From contig BSBM01001929.1 in NCBI GenBank assembly GCA_027924585.1, positions 124,001 through 188,000 on the forward strand: a stretch of DNA of 64,000 bases, written 5' to 3'. This document shows positions 1 through 10,884 of the stretch, in pieces (positions within the stretch are counted from its first letter, which is position 1; every line of letters starts with the position of its first letter). The position numbers and the translations under genes were made by a program. Under the pieces are notes generated by a model. That model was not told the DNA's origin. It was given only the letters and a program-made list of their open reading frames with translations, and searched no databases. This stretch comes from Larix kaempferi. Lineage: Eukaryota > Streptophyta > Pinopsida > Pinales > Pinaceae.

Positions 1-660
1 TATACATAGTTAATAGTAAGTAATTTCCATAGAGGACTTTGCCTATCCAATGCATACTATGATGGTTCTAGGGTATTTAGGCTGGACTAGCCTATCCAAT
101 GCATACTATGATGGTTATGGGGTATTTAAGCTATTATCTAGTTTCATCTTACACTTTTTCACACATCAAGCACATGGATCAATGTGGTTATTGAGTGTAA
201 AATGCAAATGCAGTTTTGCATAGTTTGGAGTATGCATAAAATCATTCTCTTATATACTTATTACATAACATTAAAGTGTAAAATGCAAACCTATATATCA
301 ATAGTTTGCATTGTGCATGTTATAAGAATCAGAAAGTAAAAAAGGAACAATAAAATTCCCTAAACAATGAGATCAATGTCTCACTCATATCACACTATAA
401 TGTATTTTATTAGCTTAGAAATGTCACAATGAATTATTATGGTTCTAGGAATGAACTCAAGAACAACTCATTCATTCTTTATTTCCAAAAAAAGAGTTTT
501 CTCAAACACACAAATTATCTCTACACATTTCAATTTTTTCTTTTAAGATGCCATCCACATTCTCATAAGTATTATAGTAGACCAAATACTATATTTCCTT
601 TCATTATATCTTCTCCTTATGAAAATGATGCAAAATTTCAATAATGTTGGACCTGCCATG
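1..660. repeat. Copia-1 family 3' flank, left copy of window-end direct repeat
   Basis: Bases 1-1266 match 62733-64000 almost base for base, with a few substitutions and 1-2 small indels. This left part is non-coding and lies on the 3' side of the minus-strand Copia-1 reverse transcriptase, so it is probably its 3' untranslated region or LTR. It contains a tandem duplication of about 49 bp (near 41-138) built on GCCTATCCAATGCATACTAT, and the word GTGTAAAATGCAAA appears near 195 and again near 276. A third, more diverged relative lies at 11405-11640. No TG...CA ends or target duplication can be fixed, because the element runs off the window. Confidence 0.75.
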
Positions 661-689
661 ATAAGCTTGATTATTTGTCAATTTGATGG

Positions 690-1640
690 AACTTTGGCTA
701 TCTCATTTGATGGTTGTTGGTTCTCCTTAGCCATGAACTCACTATCTCGTCTAGTTGATGTAACATAATTTAGACTTCCCACCAACTCTAGATACAAAGT
801 GTCATTCATCTCTTTTGTTTCATCTTCACTATTGAGCTTCACATTTTGTTCCAATACACATGCTTGCATTCAGTCATATTGAACCTCATGATGATCTCCT
901 CTCTATACTTTCTTTGTGTGATCAACTACACATCATTATCCCTCCATACTTCTTCAAGGCCTAAACAATAATACAACTCAGGGAGGTCCTTCATCTCAAA
1001 TTCCGGTGAAAAGTTTCTTTTCATTTCTTCAATGAACATAGTAGCACTTCCTTTTATGATTAGATCATCAACATATAAAGAAATCAAAGCAATAAGCCCA
1101 TCTTCACCATTCTTGATATACCAATGAGGGTCACTTTAACTTCTTATCAAACCTTGTTGAAAGAAGAATGTATTAATCTTCACATATCATGACCTAGGTG
1201 TTTTTTTGAGCCCATATAATGCCTTCTTAAACATGCAAACACTATTTTAGTGTGCAAAGAGGATGTTCATGTTCTTGCTTCACAAAACATTCTTGTTGAA
1301 CAAGATAAGTTTATTCCTTTATTTCTCCATTAAAAAATGCCTAATGAACATTCAACTAATGCAACTTCCAATCATACTTAGTAGGCGATGCAATCATGAT
1401 TCTAAAAGTGTTCATTTTTACTACGGGTGTAAAAGTATCTTCATATAATCTATCCATTTTTTCTTGAATAACTCTTGGCTACCAATTTAGCTTTATTTTT
1501 GTCTATACTACCAACACCATTGAATCTAGAATTGAACAACCACTTTGAAACAATAAAAACTTTATTCCCATGCAATTATGTTAGTTCCCATGTTTTATTT
1601 TTCATTTATGAAGCATATTCTTCTTTAATGGCATCATTAG
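690..1640 (-). pseudogene. Copia-1 reverse transcriptase remnant with YVDD
   Basis: Reading minus from 1640, the frame begins with a typical copia RT start (AIKEEYAS, then KNKTWEL and SKWLF). It is interrupted by stops and reaches LYVDDLIIKGS at about 1080-1050, where the catalytic YVDD codons (1064-1075) are intact. FEMKDLPELYYCLG follows. The end LELVGSLNYVTSTR (about 790-750) marks the junction towards RNase H and then degenerates. A second copy of the same RT end, also with YVDD, lies at the right edge of the window (about 63795-63810). Confidence 0.85.
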
Positions 1641-1840
1641 GTCTTTAACTATGTCATATCTCCTTCTTTCATGGGATATTATTAAAGAATACCCCTAATT
1701 TCACTAGTTATTAATTTCACTAGTTATTTTTCACAATTAAAAAAACCCCCTTTATACATGAAGTGATAATATATTTGTCAACAAGGTCAATCTCCCACTA
1801 ATGGAATCCATCATTCATTTGGACCTTTAGCTTGCTCAAA

Positions 1841-2261
1841 CTATGAAGGTTGCACTACATTGATTACTTGAATCATTAGGGAATATGCATTATATCCTAG
1901 AGGAGTTTGCACATTCCTTGATGGTTTTGGTAGAGGCTCATTTTTTGGACTTCCCCAAACTCTTCTTGGTGTGCTATAGTTGCTTGTAGTTTCACTTCTT
2001 CTTTGTTTCTTCAACTCCTTCAACATTTTCTTACTTGTAACAATTTATTGGTAGATTCTTTACATCGTGACCTTCATCTACATACTCTTGAAATAAAACA
2101 TCTCTTGTTGCAGAATATTTATGAGTAATGGGATCATACATCCTATAAAATTTGTGATCACTACAACAACCAATAAATCTGTGTGTAAGTGCATTTGAGT
2201 CCAACTTTCTTCTATCCACCTTTGGAGTATGAGAAAATGTCTTTCTCTCAAAAATTCTCAA
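1841..2261 (-). pseudogene. Copia-1 integrase C-terminal remnant
   Basis: The minus-strand reading contains KLDSNALTHRFIGCC, then MYDPITHKYSATRDVLFQE. This is the conserved region of copia integrases just after the catalytic core, where family members read roughly IFIGY...YRLYDP...SRDVVF. The following stretch (2026-1841) includes TPRRVWGSP and looks like the linker to reverse transcriptase. An internal stop separates the two parts. Confidence 0.75.
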
Positions 2262-2516
2262 ATGAATAACATTTTAATAGCCATAGACTACTTCAAATCG
2301 TGATTTGTATCCCAAACTTTTTGTAAAATTTTTGTAGAACTTCTATTTTTCAGATTCTCCCATTCTTTGAAATATTAAACACATCATTCTTATTTTCTAT
2401 AAAATATACCCAAGTAAACCTTGCGTTAGAATCAATGAAGATACTTAATTTGCATTGGATCACAAACATTTGTATGCACTAAGTTAATAATTTCTTTTTT
2501 TTTATATATTTTATAT

Positions 2517-2777
2517 TTATGTGTAGAAACTCTTCCCTATCTTGTGTACCAAATGCAGATCAGTGTTCAATGCATCATGTTCATTCTTCAATATTAGAAG
2601 TCCTTCCACTATTTCTTTCTTTTGAAGTAACATCAAATCATTGTGATTAAGATGTGCCATACCTTTGATACCATAATTCTTTGTTTTCTTTGTTGTAGAT
2701 GTTAATGTTTGATGATACTTGTAACATCTAGCTTGTACAAGCCTCCAATTCTTACTCATTTTGCCATGACCTTGCAC
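2517..2777 (-). pseudogene. Copia-1 GAG-pre-integrase remnant
   Basis: MAHLNHNDLMLLQKKEIVEGL matches the copia GAG-pre-integrase pattern (H..LGHLN...L..L.KK.MV.GLP). The zinc-binding cysteines that should follow are not visible, so the domain is degenerate. It sits between the protease and integrase remnants of Copia-1, as expected. Confidence 0.65.
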
Positions 2778-2803
2778 TAATCATGTATATCTTTCACAAC
2801 ACA

Positions 2804-2899
2804 ACTTGATTTCAAAAAGTCAACCTTTAAATACCACTTGATTTCAAAAACTCAGCCTTTAAATACCACTTTATTTCACAAAATCAACCTTTAAATCTT
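2804..2899. repeat. 32-bp tandem repeat, three units
   Basis: Three adjacent 32-bp units begin ACTTGATTTCAAAAA and end CCTTTAAATACC, with a few substitutions between units. They lie between the protease and GAG-pre-integrase remnants of Copia-1. The period is not a multiple of three, so the expansion arose after the element stopped coding or itself broke the frame. Confidence 0.8.
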
Positions 2900-2944
2900 G
2901 ATCTTCTATGGTGGAAACAAAGATTAAATTCATTTTTTTATTGG

Positions 2945-3145
2945 TACATACATTATATTGAGAATTTATGTCACATGAGTAATTAGAAAAATCACACATA
3001 CATCCCCATAACCTTTGATTTGATGTGACTTATCATCTCCTAAATAGATATTAGAACCAATACTATTTTCATGGAATATTTGAAACCACTTCTTATTATA
3101 TATCATATAAATTGATTCACTAGAATCAACAAACTATGCATTAAC
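2945..3145 (-). pseudogene. Copia-1 protease remnant, active site changed
   Basis: The minus-strand reading contains FVDSSESIYMIYNKKWFQ, then NIYLGDDKSHQIKGYGD and MYVPIKK. This is the copia aspartic protease layout (WxxDSGAxxHMT ... GNG...I.G.G ... YVP). The catalytic triplet is DSS rather than DSG or DTG, and a stop stands where the preceding Trp should be. The domain is therefore non-functional. Confidence 0.7.
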
Positions 3146-3600
3146 ATCTCCACTTTCTGATGAGCATATGGAACAAATAACTTGAGAAATATTCATCACT
3201 TAAATTGGCTTCTTTATCAACAAAATTTCTTGAGTGTCTTCTATGTTTAGTTTCATTTTCATGTAATTTGAGCTAAGTGTCTATGCTTAGGCCATCATTC
3301 CTCTTCACCTTGGCATTTTTTTTGGTGACCTTTCTTTGATGTTGCTTTAGTCCCTTGTTCTTTTCCCAAGGCTTTACTTTGTATAGTCACTTGGGTTTGC
3401 TACTAAAGCCAGATTTGAACACTAAGAACTGTTGATCACATTCTTCCCACATTCTTCTTTTTATGCTTGCATGTAAAGAATACATGTCAATTCATCAAAT
3501 ATAAAGGATTTCTCTCTTAATAAATTATTAATATTAATCTAAGCTACCATTCAAAGTTATGGTTACGAAATCTTTTCACCAATATCTCCAAGCTTATCAT

Positions 3601-3692
3601 TTTAGATCTATAATCCTATAGATAATTATTGATGCTTTCATTTCCTTTTAGATCTATAATCCTATAGATAATTATTGATGCTTTCATTTCCC
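3601..3692. repeat. 46-bp exact tandem duplication
   Basis: A 46-bp unit starting TTTAGATCTATAATCCTATA at 3601 is repeated at 3647 with essentially no change. It lies in the decayed gag region of Copia-1. The near identity means the duplication is younger than the stops around it. Confidence 0.85.
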
Positions 3693-3717
3693 TCCATTTT
3701 CATTGGAAAACGCTTAG

Positions 3718-3908
3718 TCTTTAAAAACAATATTCTATTTGTATTGGTAATTTCATATATTCATTTTTATTAAAAGAATTTTAGTTTTCAAAACAATATT
3801 GGATTTGTATTGGTAGTTTCATACATTTTCATTCAAAGAATTAGTTTAGTTCAAAAACAATAATCCATTTGTATTGATCGTTTCATACAAACTTTACATT
3901 TTCATTCA
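3718..3908. repeat. Imperfect tandem repeat of about 63 bp, three units
   Basis: Three units share CAATATT(C/G)(T/G)ATTTGTATTG followed by GTTTCATA and a CATTTT...AAAGAATT tail. They start near 3718, 3781 and 3842 and are noticeably diverged. They lie inside the gag remnant of Copia-1. Confidence 0.65.
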
Positions 3909-4140
3909 TGTCTCATGTTAAGTGGGCACTTCCTAATGTGCAGAATGATTTTGTCCTTAAAGAACATTAGTCTTGGTCTCCCTCTTCTCTCATTCTTGTA
4001 CTATGACAGTTTGGGGCTATAGGCTTAGCTTCATTTCGAGACACAATCTACCATACATTGTATCCCTTCAAGCCCTCCATAAAGGTCTGTAAGTTAAACT
4101 TTTAGTTCTCATAATTATCACCATCTATATTGTTGGATTT

Positions 4141-5114
4141 GGATTCATTGACATATAAATATGTTACAAATTTAAATAAATAAGAAAATAGTAGATCACT
4201 CCCAAAAATTACCCAAATACATTCAAATGAATTTCACCAATATTCCACAATATCCATTAACTTCAAAAGTATCAATGACTATGACAAATATGCCAAACAT
4301 AAAACAATGTAATGTGGTAAATATAATTACAAATCAGAAGATGGGAATTATCCCAGTAATTCTACTAGAAATATAACATAAGAACAGCAAATAAACAGAA
4401 CAATCGTCCACTACCCTATCAAAAGTCGGTCTACCGGTCTACTTTTTTATTGTTTAGTCCGCCAGATCGAATTTCCGAAAGCGAGTACATGCGTGCGGTA
4501 GGTTTGGATTTCACGCTCTACATGTATCTGTATATACTGGCTTCACGCTTAGACACAAAACCAACCTTTCAGTACCTCTAGTGCGATTTCTTCTTACAGG
4601 AGGCACCCCTCACGGGATAGACGTGACTCTATGATCTTCACATGTTTTTTTCTCCTCGTTTACTAGAACCTCTAGCATTCACTTTGTCCTCCTGCCTACA
4701 AACACTTCTGATTCATGAGTTCGGCTTTCATTGACCCACATGGACAACATATGCTCAGTTTTGGATCTGAATTGTTCTCTACATAAGATAGATGGCAGAT
4801 CTGGGGAGAGTTCTCTACATAAGGAACATTAATGAGGATGACAACATCGCAACGCTTGATGGCTAGGGTTTTTCCCTAAGCCCTTCCTTCAGCACCTTGA
4901 ATTCACTCAGCAATTTACTTGCTTCTATTACAGCAGGCAAAGCTCAATACACAGAATAGTCGCTCCTCCTCTCATGCCTTTAAATCTGCAACAACAGGGC
5001 CACCAGACACCAGCGCCCAACATATAACCCTAGTCACCAACAACGAAATTCAAAAACACACGTCTCAAACACAACTAGCTAGGGGTTTTCTTAAGGCGAC
5101 AGTTTATTGTGAGT
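4141..5114. other. Gene-less stretch, possible Copia-1 leader or 5' LTR
   Basis: No coding region is supported here. It lies upstream (minus strand) of the Copia-1 gag start and ends where the Copia-2 reverse transcriptase is abruptly cut at about 5115. It is more CpG-rich than its neighbours (about 4430-5080), and GAGTTCTCTACATAAG-like words recur near 4775 and 4807. A simple reading is that it holds the leader and 5' LTR of Copia-1, which inserted into Copia-2. I could not find a clean primer site, TG...CA ends or a target duplication. Confidence 0.4.
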
Positions 5115-5640
5115 GGCCCCTCTTATGTATCCATGTTGCTTCAAGTAGTTGTCAAGTCTTGAAAACCATGCCCTTAGAGCTTGTTTGAGACCATACATTG
5201 CCCTTTTTAGTTTGCAAACATAATCCCAGTTTTCTGATAAGAGAAAACCTTCATGCTAAACCTTCATGCTATTCAATATAGACTTCTTCTTCAATATTTC
5301 CATTCAGAAATGCATATTTAACATCCATTTGATATACTTTGAAATTTTTGTAACATGCAAAAGCTAAGAACATCTTGATTGCTTCAAGTCTTTCTACAGG
5401 AGAAAACGTTTCTTCAAAGTCAATACCTTCCACTTGAGCATATCCCTTGCATACTAGTCTCGCCTTGTTTCTTATTACTTTACCATATTCATTTAACTTG
5501 TTCTTGAATATCCACTTGGTCCCAATCATATTCTTGTGTTTAGGTCTTGGTACAATTTCTAGGTTTGGTTCTTCTGTATTTGGTCCAGCTCCTCATTAAT
5601 AGCTTTGATCCAATCATCAGTTTTGCTAGCTTCTGCAAAT
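5115..5640 (-). pseudogene. Copia-2 reverse transcriptase, truncated
   Basis: The frame 5529-5269 reads [40 protein letters not shown] and [12 protein letters not shown]. These are conserved fingers and palm motifs of copia RT, including the first catalytic Asp in QMDVK. After a stop and frameshift it continues as KLKRAMYGLKQALRAWFSRL (about 5215-5150), then stops abruptly. The YVDD block is absent because the gene is cut at about 5115. Confidence 0.85.
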
Positions 5641-5852
5641 GTTTTAGGCTCTACTAGCGAAAGTAGTGCTTGTTCTTGATCATATATTTACCTTCTTCTT
5701 GTTTTAACCCCATTATTTATGTCACCAATAACTTGACTTTCAGGATGATCTCTTTGAATTCTTCTTTATGTTTCTCTTGTATCGGGTCTTGGAGAATCTT
5801 CTTTGTCATTTTCTTGAGATACCTCATCTTTCTTTTCTTCTTTTTCAATTTC

Positions 5853-6556
5853 TTATTCATCTTGTGAATCCTCTTTCCTTTGTGAGTCTTTTTCGTCCTT
5901 ATCATTATTTTCTATCTCATCATCGTGTGTTCTAGTTCTTCTTGGCTTCATGTCATCTATTCTTACATCTGCACTTTCTATGATCTTGTGTAGTATTTGA
6001 TTGTAACATATGTATGCTTTCTTGGTGGATGAATATCCTAGAAATATTCTCTCATCGGTTCTGGGGTCAAACTTACCAAGATCATCCTCATTCCTCTTTA
6101 TGTAGCACTTACTACCAAACACTCTGAAATATTTGACAGAGCCAGTTCTTCCGTACCATAGCTCATAAGGAGTCTTGTCGTAATTTAATCTGAGTTGTCC
6201 TCTATTGATTATATAAACAGTTGTATATACTCCTTCTCTCCAATATGCATCTGATAGTTTTGCTTCATTAAGCATAGTTCTGCTTCTTGGACTCTCCTAT
6301 TTTTTCTTTCCACGAAGCCATTTTTCTGAGGAGTTCTTGGAGCTGAAAATTTTCTTTTAATCCCATAGATTTCACAAGACTCATTGAATTCGTTTGAGGT
6401 AAACTCTCCTCCATTATCTGACCTTAAACATTTGATTTTCAGATTTGTCTCATTCTCAACCATTGCTTTAAAAAATTTAAACTTCTCAAAAGCTTCTGAT
6501 TTTTCTTTGAGGAATGTTACCCAATTCATCCTTGTATAATCATCAATGAACAACAT
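5853..6556 (-). pseudogene. Copia-2 integrase remnant
   Basis: Two overlapping frames cover the integrase. The first (6556-6209) starts at FIDDYTRMNWVTFLK with a catalytic Asp and continues to CLRSDNGGEFTSNEF, then SAPRTPQKNGFVERKNR containing the catalytic Glu. The second (6275-5853) gives AYWREGVYTTVYIINR, PYELWYGRTG and RIFLGYSSTKKAYICYN, the usual region after the core. One frameshift lies near 6260. All three DDE residues are visible, so the loss of function comes from frame breaks rather than active-site change. Confidence 0.9.
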
Positions 6557-6568
6557 GAAATAAGATTC

Positions 6569-6829
6569 TCATTGCAAGATTTTACTTCTTGTTGATCCAC
6601 AAAGTTCAGTGTGAACTATTTTCAATGGTTGTGAGGATGTATATTCATTGATTCTGAAGTTGGCTTTAGTTTGTTTCCCATGTTGACAATGTTTACACAC
6701 TAAATTTTGAGGCTTCACAATATTTGATAGGTCTCTTACAGCTTCCTTCTTACTCACCTTTATAAGATTGTCAAAATTCAAGTATCCCATCCTTCTATGC
6801 CATAGCCAACTATCATCAATCAGACTCAT
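6569..6829 (-). pseudogene. Copia-2 GAG-pre-integrase remnant
   Basis: The frame contains WHRRMGYLNFDNLIKVSKKE followed by CKHCQHGKQTKANF, the HHCC zinc-binding pattern and linker that precede copia integrase. The second His of the usual LGHLN is replaced by Tyr. The run ends at stops on both sides and joins the integrase frame after a short gap. Confidence 0.85.
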
Positions 6830-6876
6830 GTGGCATTGCTCTTCACTTTCTAGGATGTATACATTACTTGAATTCC

Positions 6877-7206
6877 TTACATCAATCCCAATAAGTTTTC
6901 CTTCTTGATTTCACATTTCTTGGAATCAAATATGCAGATGTGGCCTTGATCACATGTTTGAATCACACTCACAAGATTAGGCTTTAAATATTCTACTAGC
7001 AAGACATTTTCAGCTCTGATTTTATTTCTGATAGTAAGTGTACCTTTTCCAATTATCTTAGAAGACATATTGTCTCCAAAAGTGAATTTTCCCTTTTGAT
7101 CTCTTCTAATGCTTATGAACTTGTTTAGATCTAGTGTCATGTGTTTTGAACATCCACTATCAATATGCCATATATTTTTGTTTTCTGTTGCACATAGAGC
7201 TATCAT
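6877..7206 (-). pseudogene. Copia-2 aspartic protease remnant
   Basis: WHIDSGCSKHMT at the start of the frame holds the catalytic Asp-Ser-Gly of copia proteases. GKFTFGDNMSSKIIGKGT and VEYLKPNLVSV follow, matching the flap and C-terminal strands. The active site is intact, but the frame stops at both ends and is no longer fused to gag or integrase. Confidence 0.85.
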
Positions 7207-7289
7207 GGATTATGTCCTCTCTACTATTTCTTTTTTCTTCGAGACCTTTCTCTGCTCTTTGTCTTAAAACCTTTTTTCGGTACTATTTT

Positions 7290-7842
7290 CTGTAGGAGTC
7301 ATTAGTTTGCATTCTCTTGCTATATGTCCATGGTTGCATTTCTAACATTCTATATCATAGTTTTGTAGAAGTGCAAAGGAGTTTAGATAATTGTTAGATG
7401 TATTCTTCTTATGAAAATGAACCTTTCCATATGCTTTGCAATTTAGGGTTTTATGTCCAAAATTATTACATCAGTAGCACTGACCCAAAAATATCTGTTG
7501 ATACCTACTTGTCATTGATCTTCTAGGAAACATATTTATCTCATGTAAGCAAGGATTAGATTTCTGACTATCCCCTGTTTTGGTTGGATTCATGAGTGCA
7601 ACAACATAACTCTTTTTGTTATTTTCTAACCCAATTTTGTCACTTGATGGTATTTGGGAACTTAGGATGTCATCTAGAGTCTTCGAGCTCTTCTCAAATT
7701 TTGTTTTAATAGATTTCTCATAAAGTTTCATTTTAAGCTGAATAATTTTTGCTTCAAGTCTTTCAGATTCTTGCATTCTTTCTTTGAGCTGCAATTCTAG
7801 GTTCTCTTCAATCTTCTTAGCCTCTTGGAGCTGGATCTTCAT
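7290..7842 (-). pseudogene. Copia-2 gag C-terminus: coiled coil and two zinc knuckles
   Basis: The frame 7842-7471 starts with a charged heptad-like helix (IQLQEAKKIEENLELQLKER), a likely coiled coil of gag. Downstream, a knuckle with CX2CX4HX4C spacing (CNNFGHKTLNC with one stop inside, about 7480-7440) and a second degenerate knuckle (CNHGHIAREC, about 7345-7310) are visible. These would bind the element's RNA in a working copy. Confidence 0.65.
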
Positions 7843-8375
7843 ATCTACAATGATTTGGATTGACTCCTTATCTCTTGTCTTTTATCCTTCTTCATAATCA
7901 GTTAGCTTTGTTCTTAAATATTTAATATTCCTTTTACTTTTTCTCAATTCTTCAAGAGCACTTATGAGTTTGGCCTTTAGGTCCACCTCTGTAATGATTC
8001 ATCATCTAGAGCTTGAGTTTCTATTTACATGAATAGAATTTTTGTTTCATCATCTTCTTCTTCTTCATCATCTTCACTATATTCCATAGTGTAAAAGATC
8101 TTCTTCTTCCCATTAAACTTCTTCTTGTTTGTTGCGGTGTTATTCTTGACTTTCTTAGAGGTTTCTTTATCATCACTATCATCTTGTTTGGGATAGGGAC
8201 ATTTTGAGGGAAAATGCCCAATTCTTCCATAGTTAAATCACTTCAAGGGTAGCTTTCCTTCATACTTTCTAGTACCTTTCTCAAGTTTCCTGATGAAAAG
8301 AGCTTCTTCATCATCTGAGTTCTCATAGTGGTTTTTGGGTAATGCTTCAGATTTATTTCACTCTTCAATATCATC

Positions 8376-8915
8376 TCAATCTTCTATAGAAGACACTTTT
8401 GAGTCATACTTCATTGGTAGTGTTCTTAATACCTTTTCAACAACTTCTTTCTCATGTATTTCTTCTCCCAAGCCTCTAATAGAATTGACAATTTCATCTA
8501 CTCTTAGAGGATATTCTGCACTGCTTTCCTCCTCTTTCATTTTTAAACTTTCGAATTGTCCTTTGAATGTTTGGAGTTTGGATTTTTTTACTTTGGTAGC
8601 TCCTTCATACACATTTTTTAATTTGTCCCAAGCATTTTTTGCTGTCTTACATTGCATGACTTTAACAAACACTAGATTTGACAATCCATTCAAAATTGTA
8701 TTCAATGCTTTTGCATTGGCTTCATATTTATCTTATTCATCTTTATTTATAGGTAGACTGTCTGGTATTTTATAAACCTTTTCAAAAACATTCCAAAATT
8801 TGCATCCAAGAGACATTAGATGTCATCTCATTCTTACACTCTAGTATGCATAATTTTCTCCTATGAATAATGGAGGTGTGTTAGCAACTAAACCTTCTTG
8901 TTGATCCATAGTGAA
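8376..8915 (-). pseudogene. Copia-2 gag N-terminal part
   Basis: The start MDQQEGLVANTPPLFIGENY at 8910 is followed by stops and then a clean frame (8705-8376). That frame has NAWDKLKNVYEG, LQTFKGQFESLKMKE, YPLRVDEIVNSIRGLGE and VEKVLRTLPMKYDSKVSSIE, the standard retrotransposon gag helical domain (UBN2-like). It forms the particle in working elements. At least three stops between 8850 and 8700 inactivate it. Confidence 0.85.
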
Positions 8916-8960
8916 CTTTAATAGGATCTTCCTTCTAGTGATTAAATTGTAGTGAAGAAT

Positions 8961-8975
8961 CCTGCTCTCATTCCA
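8961..8975 (-). other. Copia-2 primer-binding site
   Basis: On the minus strand this reads TGGAATGAGAGCAGG, 13 of 15 matches to the plant initiator-Met-tRNA primer site TGGTATCAGAGCAGG. It lies between the gag start and the 5' LTR, as expected for a minus-strand copia element. Confidence 0.75.
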
Positions 8976-8978
8976 ATT

Positions 8979-9530
8979 TTTGGTTTATCAAGCAATACTA
9001 AGAGGGGGGAGGGGTGAATCAGTATTGCCTTCATTTTCTTTTATTAAAAAAAGAGCATTTAAAACAAAATATACTATGAATCAAACAAGCAAAGACAGAG
9101 AATTTTATCATGGAAACCTCAAAGAGAAAACCACAAAATCAAACTCATTAATAAAATGATTTCCACAAAAAAAAAATATGCTACAACAGAAAGGATGAAT
9201 CAACATCCGAGTTTTCTATCTGCACCAACAGATAAGGATGCTAAAAAACCTTTGTTTTTCAGCTACTAATGGAAGGAGGCTACAACCTTCTTGACACACT
9301 CCAACTTGCCCCCAACACCACCCTACCTCCCTCATATTTATAACTTCACAATCTTTTCTTAATTCACCAATTCTGCCTATGTAAATTCTCCATGCTTCTT
9401 GGTCTCTTGTTTTCTTAATTATGATGGGATCTACACTTTTGAGATGCTTTCTTCTAATTCGAAACTTCATTTAAATACCTCTTATATTTCAGGTCGCACC
9501 TCTCCATTCTATGTCTTTCCAATTCATGCA
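8979..9530 (-). repeat. Copia-2 5' LTR
   Basis: Immediately outside the primer site, the plus strand reads TGGTTTATCAAGCAATACTA and then a G-rich run, the LTR end nearest gag. A TATA box, TTATAAATATGAG on the minus strand, lies at about 9332-9343 and would drive the element. The outer end is not sharply defined. It must lie before the repeat that starts near 9530. There is no partner LTR in the window. Confidence 0.6.
9331..9344 (-). promoter_or_regulatory. TATA box in Copia-2 LTR
   Basis: The minus strand reads TTATAAATATGAG, about 360 bp upstream of the primer site within the LTR. The position fits a U3 promoter. It should no longer matter because the element is dead. Confidence 0.5.
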
Positions 9531-9910
9531 TTTTCAAATTTTTGTTGCACCAAGAGAAACGAGGTGCTCTACAGCCCAATATAGGGGAGATGTTGTAACG
9601 TTTGTGATGTAACATTTGTTACTAACAAAATAATTAAAAAATTCATGTCGTCCCATAAAATAAAAAATTATGGAAAGTATTTTAAAAAATTCCATGTTGG
9701 TTCATAAAATAAAATATTATGAAAAGTAATTAAAAAATAGATGTTCGTTTATAAAATAAAAACTTAAAACTTAAACCGAGATCTATCAATCAAAAGAGAT
9801 CAAATTTCTTGAGTTTAAATTTAAAAAAAAAGAAATACACCTCAATAAATTGGATCCCTCTCAGTGCTTGATGGATACGGGTTTAAGATGGATCTATGCT
9901 AGTTTATTAA
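9530..9910. repeat. Short repeat F, copy 1
   Basis: This copy shares its start (AGGTGCTCTACAGCCCAATA versus GGCGCTCTATAGCCCAGTAT) and its end (GGATCCCTC...GCTTGATGGAT...GGATCTATGCTAGTTATT-like) with 10885-11400. The middle differs in length and is A/T-rich. No coding is seen. The family looks like a small non-autonomous element of about 380-510 bp. Type and strand are uncertain. Confidence 0.55.
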
Positions 9911-10280
9911 TTTCTAATTTAAATCTCTGTTTATTACTCATTTTTAATCAATTAATTAACTAAAACTTTCGATCATTTCGTAGAGCCTACGAAGATGGAT
10001 ATGTGCCTACGAGCATATTAACATCAATGCCAACACATATTTTAACATACATATCCACAAGAATGTGGTTGGATTACTAAATATAGTTAATACATATATG
10101 CAAGAATATGGTTTATGGGAAATCAATAAGTTGATCTAGGTTGTATTAACATGAAAATAGAGGTTCATTTAAATCAGTGAGTTTGTATGATTGTAAATAC
10201 ACCTTATAATATATAAGAAACCTTATATTAATAACAAATTATTATGGTTGCAAAAATAAGCTTATCAACAACTCCTTTCT
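9911..10280. other. A/T-rich spacer
   Basis: There is no ORF, RNA gene or clear repeat. A weak internal similarity between ATATTAACAT- and ATTTTAACATACATATCCAC-like words is the only structure seen. Confidence 0.5.
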
Positions 10281-10620
10281 TCAATATTTCTAATACTAAA
10301 TATTAGATGGAACATTTTAAATAGGCCACTCGAAATGCCATGTTCATTACATGAGTTCAATATTTCTAATACTAAATATTAGATGGAACATTTTAAATAG
10401 GCCACTCGAAATGCCATGTTCATTACATGAGGGCATTATGTGCTTCATATTAAAAACAAAATTGATTATTTATGGTTTAAGCAAAAATTCATGTACTTGC
10501 TTCCCACTTGTCCCTTCGATGAATTCCACCGAAGCATTTATGCACATGAATTGAGACCTAGTATGGAGGCCATGTGAATCCTAGCATCAATGGTTGTCTT
10601 TTCTCTAGTTTGAATTTAAC
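10281..10620. repeat. Copia-1-family flank with 76-bp tandem duplication
   Basis: A 76-bp unit beginning TCAATATTTCTAATACTAAA at 10281 is repeated exactly at 10357. The segment to about 10620 matches 62130-62420 (shared words such as CATTTTAAATAGGCCACT versus CATTTTAAGTAGGCCACT). Together with 11405-11640 it is a split relative of the sequence flanking the Copia-1 family, interrupted by repeat F copy 2. Confidence 0.65.
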
Positions 10621-10884
10621 ACATACAACTTCGAACACTAAAACATTTTCAAATTTTTAAAGTTTTTTAATAATTTTTTTCTTACAAGAAAAAATTAAAA
10701 AAAATACTACTTTGACTTTGTTTTATTATCTACAAAAGAATTGATTATCTTACTGTTCATTTTTTAATTGCTTGGAAAATACAATGAAGTAATTTTTAAC
10801 GCATGAATGTGATAGAAAGGTGAACTTTTAGGATATTAATATTGCATTTTAAGTTTGTGGTTCATTTTATATTTATTCTTTGGT

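Larger units (their letters stand above)
678..4140 (-). pseudogene. Copia-1: decayed Ty1/copia gag-pol
   Basis: This is a minus-strand Ty1/copia polyprotein remnant with domains in the usual order: gag start (4140-3900), protease (about 3145-2945), GAG-pre-integrase (2777-2517), integrase C-terminus and linker (2261-1841), reverse transcriptase (about 1640-690). Every domain is broken by stops and frameshifts, so no functional product is expected. The integrase catalytic core is largely missing between 2517 and 2261, and the RNase H end is lost at about 690. The gag start has the usual DGDNYEN...KFNLQTFMEGL pattern just left of 4140. A copia element inserts by making cDNA from its RNA and integrating it. 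This copy is dead and old. Confidence 0.8.
5115..8915 (-). pseudogene. Copia-2: decayed Ty1/copia gag-pol
   Basis: This second minus-strand copia polyprotein has the order gag (8915-8376), coiled-coil and zinc knuckles (7842-7290), protease (7206-6877), GAG-pre-integrase (6829-6569), integrase (6556-5853), reverse transcriptase (5640-5115). Stops and frameshifts separate the domains. The start Met is at about 8910, just inside a recognisable primer site (8961-8975) and 5' LTR. The reverse transcriptase is cut after KQHGYIRG at about 5115, so RNase H and the 3' LTR are missing or lie beyond the window. It is better preserved than Copia-1. Confidence 0.85.

Noticed and set aside
4919-5188. 89-codon plus-strand ORF
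   Set aside because: It overlaps the antisense of the Copia-2 reverse transcriptase and leader-like sequence. The composition is not domain-like.
8335-8775. 146-codon plus-strand ORF
   Set aside because: It is antisense to the well-supported Copia-2 gag domain.
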